64,000 nucleotides of DNA from Ostrinia nubilalis (Eukaryota; Arthropoda; Insecta; Lepidoptera; Crambidae): positions 15,568,154 through 15,632,153 of the forward strand of contig NC_087091.1 of the NCBI RefSeq assembly GCF_963855985.1. Reading direction: 5' to 3'. This document shows positions 61,589 to 64,000 of the stretch, piece after piece (within the stretch, counting starts at the first letter, position 1; every line of letters starts with the position of its first letter). A program made the translations under genes and the position numbers. The notes under the pieces were generated by a model. That model worked only from the letters and a program-made list of their open reading frames with translations. It made no database searches and had not been told where the DNA came from.

Positions 61589-62084
61589 ATATCAAAAGAG
61601 ACACAATTCATCGCTAAAAGTATTGTGCTTTTTAATTTGGATTGTATTTGTTGTATGTTGTTTACAGAAACAGATTTTGTCCTCGACTGTACTTAATAAC
61701 ATTATTATCGTCTATTTGTAGATAGTTTCGGGTGCATTCGTGACTCACTTCAATAAATATTTATCTATATTCCTGTTATTATTCTGCATAGTTTGAGCGT
61801 GAGATAACAAGGCCTTACGCAGTTAGAGAAAGAGAGCGTTTAGCCACAATTATTGGAGTCTTCTAATTTGCATTCAAATAATCGATCATCTTATTATTTT
61901 GTATCTTAACCAATCAGAATCAAACCTAGGACTTCTCATCTTCCTTCTAATTATGTATTTTGAGTCGCTAAACGTCTGAAATGGCTCAAAAACCGTAACT
62001 CTCTCACTTTCTGTTCTTTAAAGCATGGAATCATTTTTCTGACACTTTAGGTCCTCAATCTCTAGCAACCAGGAATTCTTCTTC
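61589..62084. other. Spacer without recognised gene
   Basis: Nothing recognised. Confidence 0.4.
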
Positions 62085-62275
62085 TTCTTATTTGTTACGC
62101 TCTTGGCAGAGCGGTCGTGGTCACGTTGAGGCGTTGTTCACATCGGTTGTAGCAGCGGAAACAACTCTCCGCACGATCTCCCGCCATCTCTCTCTATTGG
62201 CAGACTGTCTGGTGCAGTCACATACGCCGTCTCCCACTGCTGATTTAACTTGGTCGGTAACCAGGAATTAGCAAA
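62085..62275 (-). pseudogene. C-terminal fragment of a second non-LTR retrotransposon ORF
   Basis: The minus-strand frame reads QSANRERWREIVRRVVSAAT and then a stop. This W-R-x-I-V motif is typical of the end of LINE ORF2 proteins of a lineage different from 21470-21860. Upstream domains are missing. Confidence 0.5.
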
Positions 62276-62699
62276 ATTAATATAAGGAAATCAAGGAAAC
62301 AAGGAAATATCCTTGTCAAAATAGTCCACTTTCATTTAAACTTAAAAAAAATCTAGACACGTTAGAGACAAGTCGTGAACTCGTGATCCAGTTCGAGTCT
62401 ATCTTACCGTGATCTGGCGGGCGTGCCATGTTCTACTTGTTAACATCCGTATAAAGATATTAATACTTTATTAACGATAACATCAGTAAATCTGTCAATG
62501 ATTATGACAATATTGTTACATTATTACACTGGTAGAAGGCTGTATGTAGATTCTCGTAGCTCTACCACAGAATAATAATAAGTACTACGTACAGAAGTTT
62601 TACTTCGCGAAGGTATTTAAAAGAAAATATGCTCAATGTCATTAACAATATGGTGTAATTTAGCCTGTCTCAAGAGTCAAGCACCATTTTTATATAGTT
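62276..62699. other. Spacer without recognised gene
   Basis: Nothing recognised. Confidence 0.4.
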
Positions 62700-62836
62700 A
62701 TTTAATTTTTAGCGTTAAGAGTCGCATCTCATACTAATTTGAAAATTATAAATAACTTGAAAAAATCGAACTGCCTAAGGCGGTTAATTCCCGCCTTAGG
62801 CAGTTCGATTTTTTCAAGTTATTTATAATTTTCAAA
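62700..62836. mobile_element. SINE tails fused head to head: perfect 46-bp inverted repeat
   Basis: The SINE 5' flank (TTTAGCGTTAAGAGTCGCAT) comes first. The arms 62738-62783 and 62791-62836 are exact mirrors, with ends TTTGAAAATTATAAATAACT and AGTTATTTATAATTTTCAAA, around ttaattc. Confidence 0.92.
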
Positions 62837-63370
62837 GCACCATTTTGTTGACAAACGTCAGTGATCGGCACTGCGCCGAAGCTATAGGGCTGACTTCGGT
62901 AAAATGATGTGACGTGAGGTGCCAAACTGCGAAAAATGGCGGAGGAAATACATGATTTAGCATGAATTATCATGAATAATATTAACTACTAACTAATTAC
63001 CTCTCAGTGTCTTGAGGCAACTTAAAAAGTACATTCTGTGTTTTTATTATTATTTATTCAGTTAAATACTGCACAGTATTTAGTACACCATTTTCTTTAT
63101 TTTCTTCCATCATACACAAGAATACTCGTGCGCGATTCAATGTTCGCTCGTATGTGAGGCCTTGTCGAATAGTACCCTGTAGGTGGGCCATCGTGCGTGT
63201 TTTGTTTTCGATGTAAACTCGCGGAGATGAACAGGCCTGGCTCTACTTCCATACTAATTTAATACAGTAAATAAATTGCTTATTACTTAAATACATAAAA
63301 CATTAAAATAATACCTATTTTTTTAAAATTCACCTAACAAGTAAGGTCCATCTCTCTCTCCAGATAAATG
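62837..63370. other. Spacer without recognised gene
   Basis: Nothing recognised. The 75-codon minus-strand frame at 62746-62973 overlaps the SINE tail. Confidence 0.4.
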
Positions 63371-63640
63371 TAGAGAAAGTCAAAGTCAAAATGTATTTAT
63401 TTGTAACTAATAAATAGTCCTTACAAATCGTCAAATATTTTGGTCATGAAGCCTTTACATATCTCATAATCTGTTTACCCTACTAAAGGGACACTATAGC
63501 CTAGTACAATACTAGCAGTTCTGTACTACAGTTTAAGGCTGTACCTAGAGCTTATAGGGCATCTTATAAAAGATAGCCAATACATCAGCAAATCTTTTGG
63601 TGTAGCGAATGCCATGTGATGGTTTCATTATTATGTTTGC
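63371..63640 (-). mobile_element. Probable retroelement 3' end with AAAGTC tail
   Basis: GAAAGTCAAAGTCAAAATG followed by TATTTATTTGTAACTAATAA is a typical reversed retroelement tail. The upstream body is not identified with confidence. Confidence 0.5.
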
Positions 63641-64000
63641 CCTGTTTTATAACAACAATGCTTTTGAAAAATTTCTAACAATTTATTTACTAGAATACTT
63701 ATGTGACTGTTATTCAACGTCCGTATTAAAACAGTTGTGCAAATCGTAAAACTAGGGTAAGTTTACGCAAAAATACAATGGCGGTTTGCAACTAAATGAC
63801 GAGTTTTGGAAAGCGAACCGTTTATGAATTAGTAGCGATAGGATGGAAACACACGGACGTAAGTTATGTACGGAAACGCTTCAATGAAATGTACGTCAAA
63901 TATTAAGTGATTTAACTACCGTTTGAGTATATCTAGTGATAAAAGTTGTTTAAATGTTGTAAAGGTCAATAGTTATATTCCTGTCTGTTGAGACTTATGT
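63641..64000. other. Spacer, possible inverted-end element 63716-63864
   Basis: AACGTCCGTATT (63717) and CACACGGACGTAAG (63850) are weak mirrors that could mark a decayed MITE. No gene reaches the window end. Confidence 0.3.

Overview
The window looks like chromosomal DNA of a moth or butterfly (Lepidoptera). The reasons are the intron-rich gene structure, the AT-rich spacers, and many copies of repeat ends common in lepidopteran genomes: the 'GTCCACTGCTGGACAAAGG' end of a non-LTR retrotransposon ORF, the 'CCGCGGCTTCGCCCGCG' retroelement tails, and 'TACAGGGTG'-ended inverted-repeat elements. Short insect telomere-type TTAGG runs also occur. No species can be named. Nothing bacterial, viral or CRISPR-like was seen.

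One gene is certain: the C-terminal part of CDP-diacylglycerol synthase (phosphatidate cytidylyltransferase, CdsA) on the + strand. Its exons are 16949-17115, 17621-17773, 19143-19271, 20378-20512 and 22751-22843 (stop). The catalytic signature is split across 19143-19271 and 20378-20512. The N-terminal exons were not found and probably lie upstream of the window. Two exons of this gene are duplicated. A near-identical copy of the second exon, without its acceptor, sits at 18411-18554. The signature exon 20378-20512 is followed by a tandem array of further copies with a 162-bp period up to 21386. The simplest functional transcript removes the array (20513-22750) as intron. Read through, the array is open for four complete 54-codon units plus a partial one, and stops at 21245-21247.

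Region by region: 1-16.9 kb is repeat-rich spacer. It holds two Buster-type hAT miniatures, a 194-bp satellite, fold-back MITEs, a mariner with a second element nested in it, and a 157-bp satellite split by a 182-bp palindrome. 16.9-22.9 kb is CdsA with MITE- and LINE-filled introns. 22.9-64 kb is almost gene-free and carries about 40 recognisable repeat fragments. Possible coding remains there are a first coding exon with good splice sites at 45855-45922, possibly served by CpG-rich promoter-like DNA at 37.6 or 42.9 kb, and a small minus-strand open frame at 30828-31061.

The most unusual structures are the CdsA exon array; a 334-bp hairpin with 136-bp perfect arms (52503-52836); a zero-loop 50-bp palindrome inside a CdsA intron (17495-17544); a TTAA-flanked piggyBac-like element (43904-45004) with five 20-bp mini-hairpins and a 66-bp perfect palindrome; and a nuclear-receptor half-site cluster at 53661-53697.
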